DNA of 64,000 nucleotides, from contig NZ_FSQT01000002.1 in the NCBI RefSeq assembly GCF_900143515.1, positions 1,675,501-1,739,500 on the forward strand, given 5' to 3'. The notes under the pieces were generated by a model. The model did not search any database. It was not told the DNA's origin and saw only the letters and a program-made list of their open reading frames with translations. This stretch comes from Micromonospora cremea. Its GTDB lineage: Bacteria; Actinomycetota; Actinomycetes; Mycobacteriales; Micromonosporaceae. Of the stretch, positions 39,042 to 47,395 are shown piece after piece. The position numbers and the translations under genes were made by a program. How positions within the stretch are numbered: position 1 is the first letter of the stretch; each line of letters starts with the position of its first letter.

Positions 39042-39533
39042 TCAGGCTGCTTCGACGGAGCCGGCGGAGCCGGCCGCGTTGGCCGCGGAGGTCAGGTCGG
39101 CGAGATCACGCCGGAGCGCCACCTCGACCGCCCGGGCGGCGAGCCCACCGAGCAGCAGCGCCACCACCCGGCCGTACGGGGCGGTCGGCACCGCCTCCTG
39201 GGTGACGGTGACCGCCGTGCAGCCACGACGGCGACGCTGGACCGACCGCAGGCTCCAGGTGATCCGGTAGTCCACACCGGCCCCGGAGGAACAGAGCACC
39301 AGCCGATGCGGGGCGCGCGCCTCCACCACGAGGAACTCCTCGGTCAGCGTGCCGCCGCCCGGCTGGGTGCGCGCCTCACGCCACGCGGTGCCGGGCCCGA
39401 ACGGACCCGGGGTGAGCAGCTCGACCGGGCCGGCGGCGCTCAGCCGGGCCGCACGGCCGGGCAGGTCGGTCAGTAGACGCCAGACATCGACGGCGTGCGC
39501 CTCGATGAACCCGGTAACCGCCACCGTCGACAT
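39042..39533 (-). CDS. SRPBCC family protein
   Basis: A 163-residue START/Bet v 1-like lipid-binding fold: VAVTGFIEAHAVDVWRLLTD at the N-terminus, FGPGTAWREAR, and a C-terminal long helix (LLGGLAARAVEVALRRDLAD). Such proteins bind hydrophobic ligands or act as cyclases or dehydratases; here no partner suggests a role. GGGAGGGTGGC precedes ATG 39533. Confidence 0.78.
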   Translation of the reverse strand: MSTVAVTGFIEAHAVDVWRLLTDLPGRAARLSAAGPVELLTPGPFGPGTAWREARTQPGGGTLTEEFLVVEARAPHRLVLCSSGAGVDYRITWSLRSVQRRRRGCTAVTVTQEAVPTAPYGRVVALLLGGLAARAVEVALRRDLADLTSAANAAGSAGSVEAA

Positions 39534-39668
39534 GCCACCCTCCCGTGTCCTCGACGGTACGCGGGGTGAGGGCTGGACGGGGCCTCCGGGACGGAATTTC
39601 CACCACCCGGAGGCCACGTTGTCCGTTTCGCCCGGCCGCTCGGCGCCGGTCAGCGACCGGCCCGGCGG

Positions 39669-39878
39669 TCAGCGATCGAAGCGACCGCCCCGGAGCGCGC
39701 CGATGAACGCCGTCCACCCCGGCGGGCTGACGGCCAGTGTGGGACCGGCCTGGTCCTTGGAGTCGCGAACCCCGACCAGACCGAGGACGTCGACCAGGTT
39801 GTCCGCCACCTCCACGCAGAGCCCCTGGTGGTTGGAACGGCTGCTGGTACGCCATACCGCGCCCGCGAAATCGTGCAT
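39669..39878 (-). CDS. DUF397 domain protein
   Basis: A 69-residue DUF397 protein: WRTSSRSNHQGLCVEVADN, VGVRDSKDQAGPTLAVSP and WTAFIGALRGG are the three conserved blocks. In actinomycetes DUF397 genes normally follow a helix-turn-helix XRE regulator gene, and the pair behaves like a regulatory switch in development or antibiotic production. No such partner is adjacent here, so it is an orphan copy. GGAGGTAGG precedes the ATG. Confidence 0.88.
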   Translation of the reverse strand: MHDFAGAVWRTSSRSNHQGLCVEVADNLVDVLGLVGVRDSKDQAGPTLAVSPPGWTAFIGALRGGRFDR

Positions 39879-39998
39879 CGTCCTACCTCCGTGTGCGATG
39901 GGATGCCCCACCGCTGGGCAGCCGGGCGCGGCCCCGGCCCGTGCCACGCAGCGGGGCGATGGAATCCGCGACGATCAACGGGGTAACCCGGATCGGTC

Positions 39999-40017
39999 AT
40001 CGCACAGCCGGTGCGAT
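39999..40017. other. Hairpin upstream of the DUF397 gene
   Basis: ATCGCAC (39999-40005) and GTGCGAT (40011-40017) form a perfect 7-bp inverted repeat in the 235-bp gap between fahA and the DUF397 gene. The gap is otherwise without a recognisable gene. Confidence 0.4.
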
Positions 40018-40113
40018 CATCAGTCCCATCGGTGAGACGGTCCGCCGGACGGGCCCACACGGGCCCGACCCGACCGCCGGACCAGTCCGGCGGTCGTTCG
40101 AGGGCGGCACGGA

Positions 40114-41310
40114 TCAGTGGGCCGGACGGACCGTTCCGGTGACCTCGCCGAGGGCGACGGTGGTGCCGTCCGGGCCGGGAGCGGTGGCGGTGATGGTCAC
40201 CGTGTCGCCGTCGGCGAGGAAGGTGCGGCTCTCGTCGCCGAGCTTCACCGGCTCCGCTCCGCCCCAGGTCAGCTCCAGGAACGAGCCGACCTGCGAACGG
40301 TCCGGGCCGGAGACGGTGCCCGAGGCGTACAGGTCGCCGGTGCGCAGGGACGCGCCGTTGACGGTGAGGTGCGCCAACTGCTGGGCCGGCGTCCAGTACA
40401 TGGTGGCGAACGGCGGCTCGCTGACAGGTTCGCCGTTCCACTCGACCGCCAGCCGGAGGTCCAGCCCCAGGTGCGGCACGTCCCGCAGGTAGTCGACGAC
40501 CGGCGGGTCCTGATCCGGGGCCGGCACGAATGCGTCGGCGAGCGCGTCGAGTGGCGTCACCCAGGCCGAGATCGAGGTGGCGAAGGACTTGCCCAGGAAC
40601 GGGCCGAGCGGCTGGTACTCCCAGGCCTGGATGTCCCGCGCCGACCAGTCGTTGACCAGCACCACCCCGAAGACGTGGTCGGCGAAGTCGTCGACGGACA
40701 CCCGGGCGCCCAGCGGGCTCGGCACGCCGACCACGAAGCCGACCTCGGCCTCGATGTCGAGGCGTACGGAGGGACCGGTGACCGGACCCTCGGCGGAGGC
40801 GCGCTGGCCGGTCGGGCGGACCACCGGCGTCCCGGAGACCACCACGGTGCCGGCCCGCCCGTGGTAGCCGATCGGCAGGTGCTTCCAGTTGGGCAGCAAC
40901 GGCGGCTGGCCCGGGCGGAAGATCTGCCCGACGTTCGACGCGTGGTGCTCGGAGGAGTAGAAGTCGACGTAGTCGGCCACCTCGACCGGGAGCAGCAGCT
41001 GCACCTCGTCCAGCGGCACCAGCAGCGGTTCCACCGCGGCCCGGTGGGCCGGGTCGGTCAGCAGCTCGGTGATCCGCTGCCGCACCGCCGTCCACTGGGG
41101 ACGGCCCAGGGCCATGAAGTCGTTGAGGGTGGGCCGGCACAGTGCGCCGGCGGCCAGCACCAGCTCGGCGGTCTCCGCCGCGGCCAGGTCGAGCACCCAC
41201 GAGCCGATCCGCACGCCGATCCGCGGCCGGCCCCCGTCCTGCCGGAACACCCCGTACGGCAGGTTCGTCACCCCGTACGGCGAACCGTCGGCGCCGGTCA
41301 CCCAGGTCAT
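40114..41310 (-). CDS. fahA: Fumarylacetoacetase
   Basis: A 398-residue enzyme with the N-terminal SH3-like domain (GVTNLPYGVFRQDGGRPRIG) and the catalytic FAH fold: YVDFYSSEHHASNVGQIFRP with the active-site His, DIEAEVGFVVG with metal-binding Glu residues, and VLVNDWSARDIQAWEYQPLG with the metal-binding Asp. It hydrolyses fumarylacetoacetate to fumarate and acetoacetate, the last step of tyrosine breakdown. ATG 41310 overlaps the stop of the upstream uncharacterised gene (ATGA), so the two are co-translated. Confidence 0.95.
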   Translation of the reverse strand: MTWVTGADGSPYGVTNLPYGVFRQDGGRPRIGVRIGSWVLDLAAAETAELVLAAGALCRPTLNDFMALGRPQWTAVRQRITELLTDPAHRAAVEPLLVPLDEVQLLLPVEVADYVDFYSSEHHASNVGQIFRPGQPPLLPNWKHLPIGYHGRAGTVVVSGTPVVRPTGQRASAEGPVTGPSVRLDIEAEVGFVVGVPSPLGARVSVDDFADHVFGVVLVNDWSARDIQAWEYQPLGPFLGKSFATSISAWVTPLDALADAFVPAPDQDPPVVDYLRDVPHLGLDLRLAVEWNGEPVSEPPFATMYWTPAQQLAHLTVNGASLRTGDLYASGTVSGPDRSQVGSFLELTWGGAEPVKLGDESRTFLADGDTVTITATAPGPDGTTVALGEVTGTVRPAH

Positions 41311-42176
41311 GCGTCGTAGCCCCCGTTCACCAGCCCCAGCCGGATCAGATCGGTCAGTGGTTCCAGGATGCTGCATGAGCCGAAGCCGACCCAGAGCGGG
41401 CGGGCCCCGTCCAGCCGGCCGCTCGTTCGCTCCAGCAGCGGGCGCGGGTCGGCGACGGTGAGCAGCTCGGCGACCGCGCCCACGCCGTCGCCCTCGGCCG
41501 CCGCCAACGTCGCGGCCAGCACGTTGGCGTAGCCGTGGTGGGTGAACCCGGTCTCCGGGTCGAGGTGCCGGACCGCCTGGTGCAGTCCGGCGGTCAGCTT
41601 GAACGGCAGGTCCCGGTCCCGACAGGCGCAGATCACCGCGGCCAGCTCGGCCGGGGTGGGGAAGAGCTCGGCGGCCAGGCCACCGGTGCGGAACTTGGCC
41701 GCGACCGGCACCCCGTCGGCCCGGGCTGCGGCGAGCGCGTCCAACGCGCCCATCAGCCCGAAGGTCAGCGGCAGCTCGGCGTAGACGGCCTCGACGTCCG
41801 GCAGGGAGTCGACCACCCGCAGCAACTCGGCGATGCCGGGCAGCGGGTCCTCGCCCCGTCGGGCGACCGCCACCTCGACCTGTCGGGCGGTGACGCCGTC
41901 CGGCGTCAGGAACGACAGCGCGAAGGGCAGGCTCCCGACCCCGGTGTCACCGATCACGCCGACCACCAGGCCCTCGGCCGGGTCGACGAGACCACTCAGC
42001 TCCCCTGCGGCCACGGTCGAGGCGGGGACCAGCAGCGGGCCGACCAGGTCGGCGTACCAGGCGGTGCGGTGCCGGCGGTGGGCGGCCAGCGCGTCGGGCA
42101 GCGCGGCGCTGCCCGGAGGGAAGACGGCGGCGTCGTCCACCAGGCCGTCGAGGAGTGCGGGCACCTGCGTTGACAC
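41307..42176 (-). CDS. Uncharacterised protein coupled to fahA
   Basis: A 289-residue protein that I cannot assign to a named family. Strand-helix alternation (GLVVGVIGD, ARQVEVAVAR, VEAVYAELPL, VPVAAKFRTGG, LPFKLTAGLHQAVRH, PLWVGFGSCSI) suggests a TIM-barrel-like fold with catalytic-looking Lys/Arg/His residues in KFRTGG and KLTAGLHQ. It shares a 4-nt overlap with fahA and a divergent promoter with hmgA. No maleylacetoacetate isomerase gene is visible, so a role between HmgA and FahA is possible, but this is inference from position only. It is probably leaderless. Confidence 0.6.
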   Translation of the reverse strand: MSTQVPALLDGLVDDAAVFPPGSAALPDALAAHRRHRTAWYADLVGPLLVPASTVAAGELSGLVDPAEGLVVGVIGDTGVGSLPFALSFLTPDGVTARQVEVAVARRGEDPLPGIAELLRVVDSLPDVEAVYAELPLTFGLMGALDALAAARADGVPVAAKFRTGGLAAELFPTPAELAAVICACRDRDLPFKLTAGLHQAVRHLDPETGFTHHGYANVLAATLAAAEGDGVGAVAELLTVADPRPLLERTSGRLDGARPLWVGFGSCSILEPLTDLIRLGLVNGGYDA

Positions 42177-42184
42177 GGAACAAG

Positions 42185-42214
42185 AATGTACGGGACGCTA
42201 CAAGGAACGGACAA
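42185..42214 (-). promoter_or_regulatory. Promoter of the 41307-42176 / fahA unit
   Basis: On the minus strand TTGTCC (42214-42209) and TACATT (42190-42185) are 18 bp apart, and the start codon at 42176 follows 8 nt after the -10, so the transcript is probably leaderless. Confidence 0.5.
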
Positions 42215-42216
42215 CA

Positions 42217-42235
42217 GCGTCCGATTATCGGACGC
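42217..42235. promoter_or_regulatory. 19-bp palindromic operator between fahA unit and hmgA
   Basis: GCGTCCGATTATCGGACGC is a perfect palindrome with 9-bp arms and a single central base. It lies 3 bp upstream of the -35 of the fahA unit and 36 bp upstream of hmgA, an ideal position to control both. Confidence 0.65.
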
Positions 42236-42270
42236 CCCCGGCCGGCGAACGGGACATATCGGGAGGCGAA

Positions 42271-43437
42271 ATGCCGTACTACCGCAGCGCCGGCGAGGTG
42301 CCACGCAAGCGCCACACCCAGTTCCGTCAGCCCGACGGCAGCCTCTACGCCGAGGAGCTGATGGGCCAGGAGGGCTTCTCCTCCGACTCGTCCCTGCTCT
42401 ACCACCGGCACGCACCCACCGCGATCCTGGCCGCCGACGAGTTCACCCCGCCCGCGTCCACCCGGACGCCGAACCTGCCGCTCAAGCCCCGCCACCTGCG
42501 CACCCACAAGCTCGACGCCGGCGGCGCCGACCCGGTCCTCGGCCGGCAGTACCTGCTCGCCAATGACGACGTGCGAATCGGGTACGTGCTCGCCGACCGC
42601 CCCTCGCCGCTGTTCCGCGACGCCACCGGCGACCACTGCCTCTACATCGAGTCGGGGGCACTGCGGGTCGAGTCCCCGTTCGGGGTGCTGGAGGCGGTGT
42701 CCGGCGACTACATCATCATCCCCACCTCGACCATCCACCGGCTGGTGCCCACCGGTGCGGAGCCCGTCCGGCTGCTCACCATCGAGGCGACCGGGCACAT
42801 CGGCCCGCCCAAGCGCTACCTGTCGGTACGCGGCCAGTTCCTGGAGCACTCGCCGTATTGCGAGCGCGACGTCCGCGGCCCCGACGCGCCGCTGCTCGTC
42901 GACGGCGAGGAGGCCGAGGTGCTGGTGCGCCACCGGCGTGGCTGGACCCGCTACGTCTACGCCCACCACCCGTTCGACGTGGTCGGCTGGGACGGGCACC
43001 TCTACCCGTGGGCGTTCTCCATCCACGACTTCGAGCCGATCACCGGCCGGATCCACCAGCCCCCGCCGGTGCACCAGACCTTCCAGGGCCCCAACTTCGT
43101 CATCTGCTCGTTCGTGCCCCGCAAGGTCGACTACCACCCGGACTCGATCCCGGTGCCGTACAACCACCACAACGTCGACTCCGACGAGATGCTCTTCTAC
43201 ACCGGCGGCAACTACGAGGCCCGGCGCGGCTCCGGCATCGAGCAGGGCTCGATCTCACTGCACCCGTCCGGCTTCACCCACGGCCCTCAGCCGGGTGCCG
43301 CCGAACGCTCCATCGGCGCGGACTACTTCGACGAACTGGCCGTCATGGTCGACACCTTCCGTCCGCTGGACCTCTGCGACGCGGCCCGCACCTGCGAGGA
43401 CGACGGTTACGCCTGGACCTGGGCGCGTCGGGTCTAG
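42271..43437 (+). CDS. hmgA: Homogentisate 1,2-dioxygenase
   Basis: A 388-residue cupin-fold enzyme. The Fe(II) ligands lie in YNHHNVDSDEMLFYTGGNYE (His and Glu) and HPSGFTHGPQPGAAE (second His). It opens the ring of homogentisate to maleylacetoacetate. The N-terminus PYYRSAGEVPRKRHTQFR matches actinobacterial HmgA, which is shorter than the ~440-residue proteobacterial enzyme. ATG 42271 follows GGGAGGCG. It completes the pathway from hppD (33533) to fahA (divergent). Confidence 0.93.
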   Translation: MPYYRSAGEVPRKRHTQFRQPDGSLYAEELMGQEGFSSDSSLLYHRHAPTAILAADEFTPPASTRTPNLPLKPRHLRTHKLDAGGADPVLGRQYLLANDDVRIGYVLADRPSPLFRDATGDHCLYIESGALRVESPFGVLEAVSGDYIIIPTSTIHRLVPTGAEPVRLLTIEATGHIGPPKRYLSVRGQFLEHSPYCERDVRGPDAPLLVDGEEAEVLVRHRRGWTRYVYAHHPFDVVGWDGHLYPWAFSIHDFEPITGRIHQPPPVHQTFQGPNFVICSFVPRKVDYHPDSIPVPYNHHNVDSDEMLFYTGGNYEARRGSGIEQGSISLHPSGFTHGPQPGAAERSIGADYFDELAVMVDTFRPLDLCDAARTCEDDGYAWTWARRV

Positions 43438-43446
43438 TCGCCCTTG

Positions 43447-43518
43447 GGGTTTCGCCGGAGCCCACCCGCTCTGGGCGGTCAGGCTTGATCCCGACGCGGG
43501 CGGGCTCCGGCGAAACCC
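43447..43518. repeat. Long inverted repeat between hmgA and TPR gene
   Basis: GGGTTTCGCCGGAGCCC (43447-43463) and GGGCTCCGGCGAAACCC (43502-43518) pair without mismatch, and the stem continues after one mismatch with CCCGC/GCGGG (43465-43469 and 43496-43500), leaving a 26-nt loop. It lies between convergent stops and could act as a bidirectional terminator or be a small dispersed palindromic repeat. Confidence 0.75.
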
Positions 43519-43574
43519 TGACCTGGTCGAGCCAGCCGGGCTAGTGATCTTCTGTGGTGCTGCCGGAGCTTGGG

Positions 43575-44603
43575 TCAGCGGATGGCGGTGCGGGTGAAGA
43601 TGGCGAATTCGGCGACCGCGGTGGCGGCGATGGCCAGCACCAGCGGCCACGGCGAGCCGACCACCGCGTACACCAGGAGCAGCACCGGTGCGGCGGCCAC
43701 CGCGTAGATCGCCAGGGCCAGGGTCCGGTCCGAGTGCAGCAGCTCGGGTAGGACGGTCCGGGTCAGCCCCGGCAACCGGGCCGCGAGCTGCCAGACCACG
43801 ATCCCGCCGGTGAGCGCGGCGAGCACCGCCAGGACGCGGGAGAAGCCGTCGTTCGCCGAGGCGGCGAACGCCACCACCACCGCGGCCACCAGTGACCAGC
43901 CCGCGCCGTAGAGCACCAGACGGTGCAGGCCGTAGGCGATGGTCCGCCCGGAGTCCATCCGTTTCGGGCTGATCGTGGCCGCCTCGGCGAGGTGTTCCAA
44001 CGCCTCCGACCAGCGGCGCTGCTCCAGCCGGATGACACCCACGTCGTGCCGGGCGTCGGCGAGGCGCGGGTCGAGCCGCAGCGCCTCGCGGTAGGCCCGC
44101 TCGGCCAGGTCGAACAGCTCTAGCCGGGCCGCGACCAGGCCGAGCACCAGGTGCGCCTGCGGTTCCTCCGGGGCCAGCTCGACCCCACGCCAGGCCGCGT
44201 TCAGCGCCGGCTGGCCGTTGCGCGAATCGGCCAGGAGCGCCGCCGCGCTGCGCTGGGCGTACGCGTCGGCCGGGCCGAGCGCGAGGAGGCGGTCGGCGGT
44301 GGCGGCCGACTCGGGGTAGCGCTCCAGGTCGGCCAGCGCCATGCCCCGGGCGACCAGCGGCGGGAGCGCCTCGGGTGCGGCGGCCACGGCGGCGTCGGCG
44401 GCGGTGAGCGCATCGACCGGCCTACCGGCGGCCAGGTGGACCCGGGCCAGCATGGTGAGTGCTTCCAGGTCATCGGGCTGCAGCGCGAGCCCAAAGGTCA
44501 GCTCCCCGGCCGCCTCGTCGTGGCGGCCGAGTTCGGCGAGGAGCTGGGCGCGCTCGAGGTAGCCGTCGGCGGCGGAACGGTCGGAGGCGGGGTCGCTGGA
44601 CAT
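43575..44603 (-). CDS. Tetratricopeptide-repeat membrane protein
   Basis: A 342-residue protein with about five TPR units in the first 230 residues (YLERAQLLAELGRHDEAAGE, AHLVLGLVAARLELFDLAER, RRWSEALEHLAEAATISPKR) and four hydrophobic segments in the C-terminal third (VLALAIYAVAAAPVLLLVYA-like). TPRs mediate protein contacts; the membrane part suggests anchoring. It lies 10 bp after ispF on the same strand and may be read with it, but no functional link is evident. Confidence 0.7.
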   Translation of the reverse strand: MSSDPASDRSAADGYLERAQLLAELGRHDEAAGELTFGLALQPDDLEALTMLARVHLAAGRPVDALTAADAAVAAAPEALPPLVARGMALADLERYPESAATADRLLALGPADAYAQRSAAALLADSRNGQPALNAAWRGVELAPEEPQAHLVLGLVAARLELFDLAERAYREALRLDPRLADARHDVGVIRLEQRRWSEALEHLAEAATISPKRMDSGRTIAYGLHRLVLYGAGWSLVAAVVVAFAASANDGFSRVLAVLAALTGGIVVWQLAARLPGLTRTVLPELLHSDRTLALAIYAVAAAPVLLLVYAVVGSPWPLVLAIAATAVAEFAIFTRTAIR

Positions 44604-44613
44604 CGCGGCGAGC

Positions 44614-45096
44614 CTAGGTGGCCGGCGCGTCGTACACCAGGGCCACGGCGATCCCGGCCAGCCCTTCCTCACGGCCGGTGAAGCCGAGCCCGTCGGTGGT
44701 CGCGGCGGAGACGGTGACCGGGGCACCGACGGCAGCGGAGAGAACCTGCTGGGCCTCCGCACGACGGCGGGCGATCTTGGGTCGGTTGCCGATGACCTGC
44801 ACGGACACGTTGCCGATCTCCAGGCCGGCGGCCCGCACCCGGCGGGCCGTCTCGGTCAGCAGCGCCACCCCGGACGCGCCGGCCCACTCCGGCTGGCCCA
44901 CCCCGAAGGCGGAACCGAGATCGCCGAGACCGGCGGCGGAGAGCAGGGCGTTGCAGGCGGCGTGCGCGGCCACGTCAGCATCCGAGTGCCCGGCGAGGCC
45001 GTCCTGGTCAGGCCAGAGCAGGCCGGCCACCCAGCAGGGCCGGCCGGGCTCGAAGGCGTGCACGTCGGTGCCGACGGCCACCCGGGGAACGATCAT
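44614..45096 (-). CDS. ispF: 2-C-methyl-D-erythritol 2,4-cyclodiphosphate synthase
   Basis: A 160-residue MEP-pathway enzyme. Metal ligands are in [11 protein letters not shown] (Asp11, His13) and LAGHSDADV (His37), with the conserved [14 protein letters not shown] and [15 protein letters not shown]. It cyclises CDP-methylerythritol phosphate to the cyclodiphosphate in isoprenoid-precursor synthesis. It lies 16 bp after ispD in the order carD-ispD-ispF, as in mycobacteria. Confidence 0.95.
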   Translation of the reverse strand: MIVPRVAVGTDVHAFEPGRPCWVAGLLWPDQDGLAGHSDADVAAHAACNALLSAAGLGDLGSAFGVGQPEWAGASGVALLTETARRVRAAGLEIGNVSVQVIGNRPKIARRRAEAQQVLSAAVGAPVTVSAATTDGLGFTGREEGLAGIAVALVYDAPAT

Positions 45097-45112
45097 GATA
45101 AGAGGGTACGCG

Positions 45113-45808
45113 TCAGCCGGCGCCGGCCAGCAGGTGCTCCGCCAACGCCAGGTCGAACGGGCGGGTGATCTTCAGCGCGTACTCCGAGCCGGGCACGCAG
45201 CTCACCGTGACGCCCTGCTTCTCGACCAGCCCGGCGTCATCGGTGAGCGGGTCGCCGGCCGCGGCGTGCGCGGCGGTGAGCACGGACCGGCGGAAGCCCT
45301 GCGGCGTCTGCACCGCGCGCAGGGCGGATCGGTCCACGGTGCCGAGCACCACCTCGCCGGCGCCGACCTCCTTGATCGTGTCGACGACCGGCAGCACCGG
45401 GATGACGGCGTCGCACCCGTCGCGGACCGCCGCCGCGACGGACTCCACCAGCTCCGGCGGCGTGAGCGCACGGGCGGCGTCGTGCACCAGGATGATCGCC
45501 GGACCGGCGGGCACCGCGGCCAGCGCGGCAGCCACCGAGGCCTGGCGCTCCGCGCCGCCGGGCACCACGGTCACCGGGGCGACCGGGGCGAGCAGCTCGC
45601 TGACGGCCGTCACCTCGGCGGCCGGGGCGGCCACCACGATCGTGTGCACCGAGGGCGCAGCGGCCAGCCGGCGCACGGCGTGCACCAGTAGCGGCTCCCC
45701 GGCGAGCAGGCGCAGCGCCTTGGGTCGGCCGGGGCCGAGCCGTACGCCGGCACCCGCTGCAGGCACAAGGACCGCGACGTCACCGCGCGGATTCAGCTGC
45801 GCGGTCAC
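45113..45808 (-). CDS. ispD: 2-C-methyl-D-erythritol 4-phosphate cytidylyltransferase
   Basis: A 231-residue nucleotidyltransferase with the CTP-binding [20 protein letters not shown] motif at the N-terminus, [16 protein letters not shown] and [20 protein letters not shown]. It attaches CMP to methylerythritol phosphate in the MEP pathway. It lies 56 bp downstream of carD and 16 bp upstream of ispF, forming one operon. Confidence 0.95.
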   Translation of the reverse strand: MTAQLNPRGDVAVLVPAAGAGVRLGPGRPKALRLLAGEPLLVHAVRRLAAAPSVHTIVVAAPAAEVTAVSELLAPVAPVTVVPGGAERQASVAAALAAVPAGPAIILVHDAARALTPPELVESVAAAVRDGCDAVIPVLPVVDTIKEVGAGEVVLGTVDRSALRAVQTPQGFRRSVLTAAHAAAGDPLTDDAGLVEKQGVTVSCVPGSEYALKITRPFDLALAEHLLAGAG

Positions 45809-45864
45809 GTCGCGGTCCTCGGTGGTTTCTTCGCTACGAAGTGGGTACGACGATGCTGTGCGGA

Positions 45865-46350
45865 CTAGGCCTCGGTGAGGACCTTGTCGAGCAGCGTCTC
45901 CGCCTCATCCTTGGTGCTCTTCTCCGCCAGCGCGACCTCGCCGACGAGAATGTCGCGGGCCTTGGCGAGCATCCGCTTCTCGCCCGCGGAAAGGCCCCGC
46001 TCCCGCTCCCGACGCCACAGGTCACGCACGACCTCGGCGACCTTCAGCGGGTTGCCCGAGGCCAGCTTTTCCAGGTTGGCCTTGTAACGCCGCGACCAGT
46101 TGGTCGGCTCCTCGGTGTGCGGAGCCCGAAGAACGTCGAAGACCTTGCCGAGGCCCTCTTCGCCGACAACCTCACGCACGCCCACGATCTCGGCGTTCTC
46201 GGCCGGCACCCGGACCGTCAGGTCACCCTGCGCGACCCTCAGGACGAGGTACTGCTTGGGCTCGCCCTTGATGACCCGAGTCTCGATTGCCTCGATGAGT
46301 GCGGCCCCGTGGTGGGGGTAAACAACGGTCTCGCCGACACTGAAAACCAT
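45865..46350 (-). CDS. carD: CarD family RNA-polymerase-binding regulator
   Basis: A 161-residue CarD: the N-terminal RNAP-interaction domain begins [20 protein letters not shown] and is followed by the helical DNA-binding domain with [20 protein letters not shown] and [20 protein letters not shown]. CarD binds the RNA-polymerase beta subunit and stabilises open complexes at most housekeeping promoters. ATG 46350 follows AAAGGGG in a ~27-nt leader. It heads the carD-ispD-ispF unit, as in M. tuberculosis. Confidence 0.95.
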   Translation of the reverse strand: MVFSVGETVVYPHHGAALIEAIETRVIKGEPKQYLVLRVAQGDLTVRVPAENAEIVGVREVVGEEGLGKVFDVLRAPHTEEPTNWSRRYKANLEKLASGNPLKVAEVVRDLWRRERERGLSAGEKRMLAKARDILVGEVALAEKSTKDEAETLLDKVLTEA

Positions 46351-46377
46351 AGGTTCGAAACCCCTTTCGCTGTGTCT

Positions 46378-46419
46378 AGGGTAACACGGTCAGGCACCGA
46401 TGTCTCACCGATGTCCTGA
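46378..46419 (-). promoter_or_regulatory. carD promoter with paired direct repeats
   Basis: TACCCT (46383-46378, minus strand) is a good -10, with GAGACA about 17 bp upstream. The -35 zone is covered by two copies of CACCGATGTC (46395-46404 and 46406-46415, plus-strand reading) spaced by one helical turn (11 bp) and flanked by TCAGG and CCTGA. This looks like a protein-binding site. Confidence 0.5.
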
Positions 46420-46678
46420 CCGTTGGCGCAGCTCAGGGGCCCTGTGAGAGGTCTTTCTTCAGCTTGACAGGCGGTCAAACCGATGGTTCAAACACGCTCC
46501 GTAACGCACGGATGACTTCCCGGTACGGGTGAACAGAACGTCGAGATCAAGGGCTATGCGCTCACCTCATGGTATCCCGCCGGACGGGACCGCGCCCAGG
46601 TGTAGCGGGAGCCGCCCCTCGTGCGGGACGCTGGAGACAGCACCGCACTCCGCTCTCGAGACGCTGCCAGGGGGTCCG
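46420..46678. other. Non-coding gap upstream of the 46679 gene
   Basis: Together with the carD promoter this makes a 328-bp gap. Inspection shows GC-rich local inverted repeats between about 46580 and 46640 but no recognised riboswitch core and no convincing small gene. It probably holds the promoter and leader of the 46679 gene. Confidence 0.4.
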
Positions 46679-47359
46679 ATGGGCAAGCCGGACGCAGAGG
46701 GCCACGGGCTGCCCGACCTGCCGCCCGAGTGGGGTCGTGTGGTCGTCCCCGACGACGCTTCCGCGCTCGCCACCGAGGCCGCCCAAGTCCGCCGTGAGCT
46801 GCGCCGGGCCGCCGGCCGGCCGGGCGGCCACCGGGCCCTGGCCCTGCCGCTGCTGGTCCTGTTGGTGGCGGTGCTCACCACGCTGGCCGGCCTGCTCGCC
46901 GTCACCTGGCCACGCGCCAACCGCGGCACCGACCGCCCGACCCCGGCCCCCTACGCGCCGCCCGCGACCCTCGCCGGACGGGCGCTGCCCGCGCTGGACC
47001 TGGTCGACGCCGGCCAGTCGCCGGTGCCGCTGCGCGGCCTGCTGCCGGCCATGATCATCTTGGTGGACGGCTGCCCGTGCCCTGACCGGGTGGCCGAGGC
47101 CGTGGCGGCGGCGCCCAGTGGAGTGGCCGTGGTCACCGTCGCCGGAGGGCGGACGGTCACGGGCCCACCGCCGGCCGAGCGCGACGTCCGGGCGCTGGCC
47201 GACCCCGCTGGCGGGCTGCGCTCGTTCCTGGGGCAGCCGGCCCGCCCCGGCATCACGACCGCACTGCTGGTCGGCCGCGCCGGCGTGGTGACCCGGGTGT
47301 TACCCGAGGTGGGGCCGGTGGAGGCCTACCGGGAAGACCTGACGGCCCTCGCCCGCTGA
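46679..47359 (+). CDS. Single-pass membrane protein, thioredoxin-like fold possible
   Basis: A 226-residue protein with a ~50-residue cytoplasmic start, one membrane helix (LALPLLVLLVAVLTTLAGLL) and an exported domain. The domain begins APPATLAGRALPALDLVDAG, like the start of TlpA/ResA redoxins, and carries GCPCPDRVAEAV with a Cys-x-Cys instead of the CxxC of active thioredoxins. A redox or metal-binding role is therefore only tentative. CCAGGGGG precedes ATG 46679. It sits between carD and a second small anchored protein. Confidence 0.55.
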   Translation: MGKPDAEGHGLPDLPPEWGRVVVPDDASALATEAAQVRRELRRAAGRPGGHRALALPLLVLLVAVLTTLAGLLAVTWPRANRGTDRPTPAPYAPPATLAGRALPALDLVDAGQSPVPLRGLLPAMIILVDGCPCPDRVAEAVAAAPSGVAVVTVAGGRTVTGPPPAERDVRALADPAGGLRSFLGQPARPGITTALLVGRAGVVTRVLPEVGPVEAYREDLTALAR

Positions 47360-47395
47360 CGGGGGCGTGGCTGCCGAACCGACAGACGGCTCGGG

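Noticed and set aside
46560..46678. c-di-AMP (ydaO-type) or other riboswitch upstream of the 46679 gene
   Set aside because: I noticed GC-rich pairing segments but could not match a conserved riboswitch core; covariance-model scanning (Infernal with Rfam) would be decisive.
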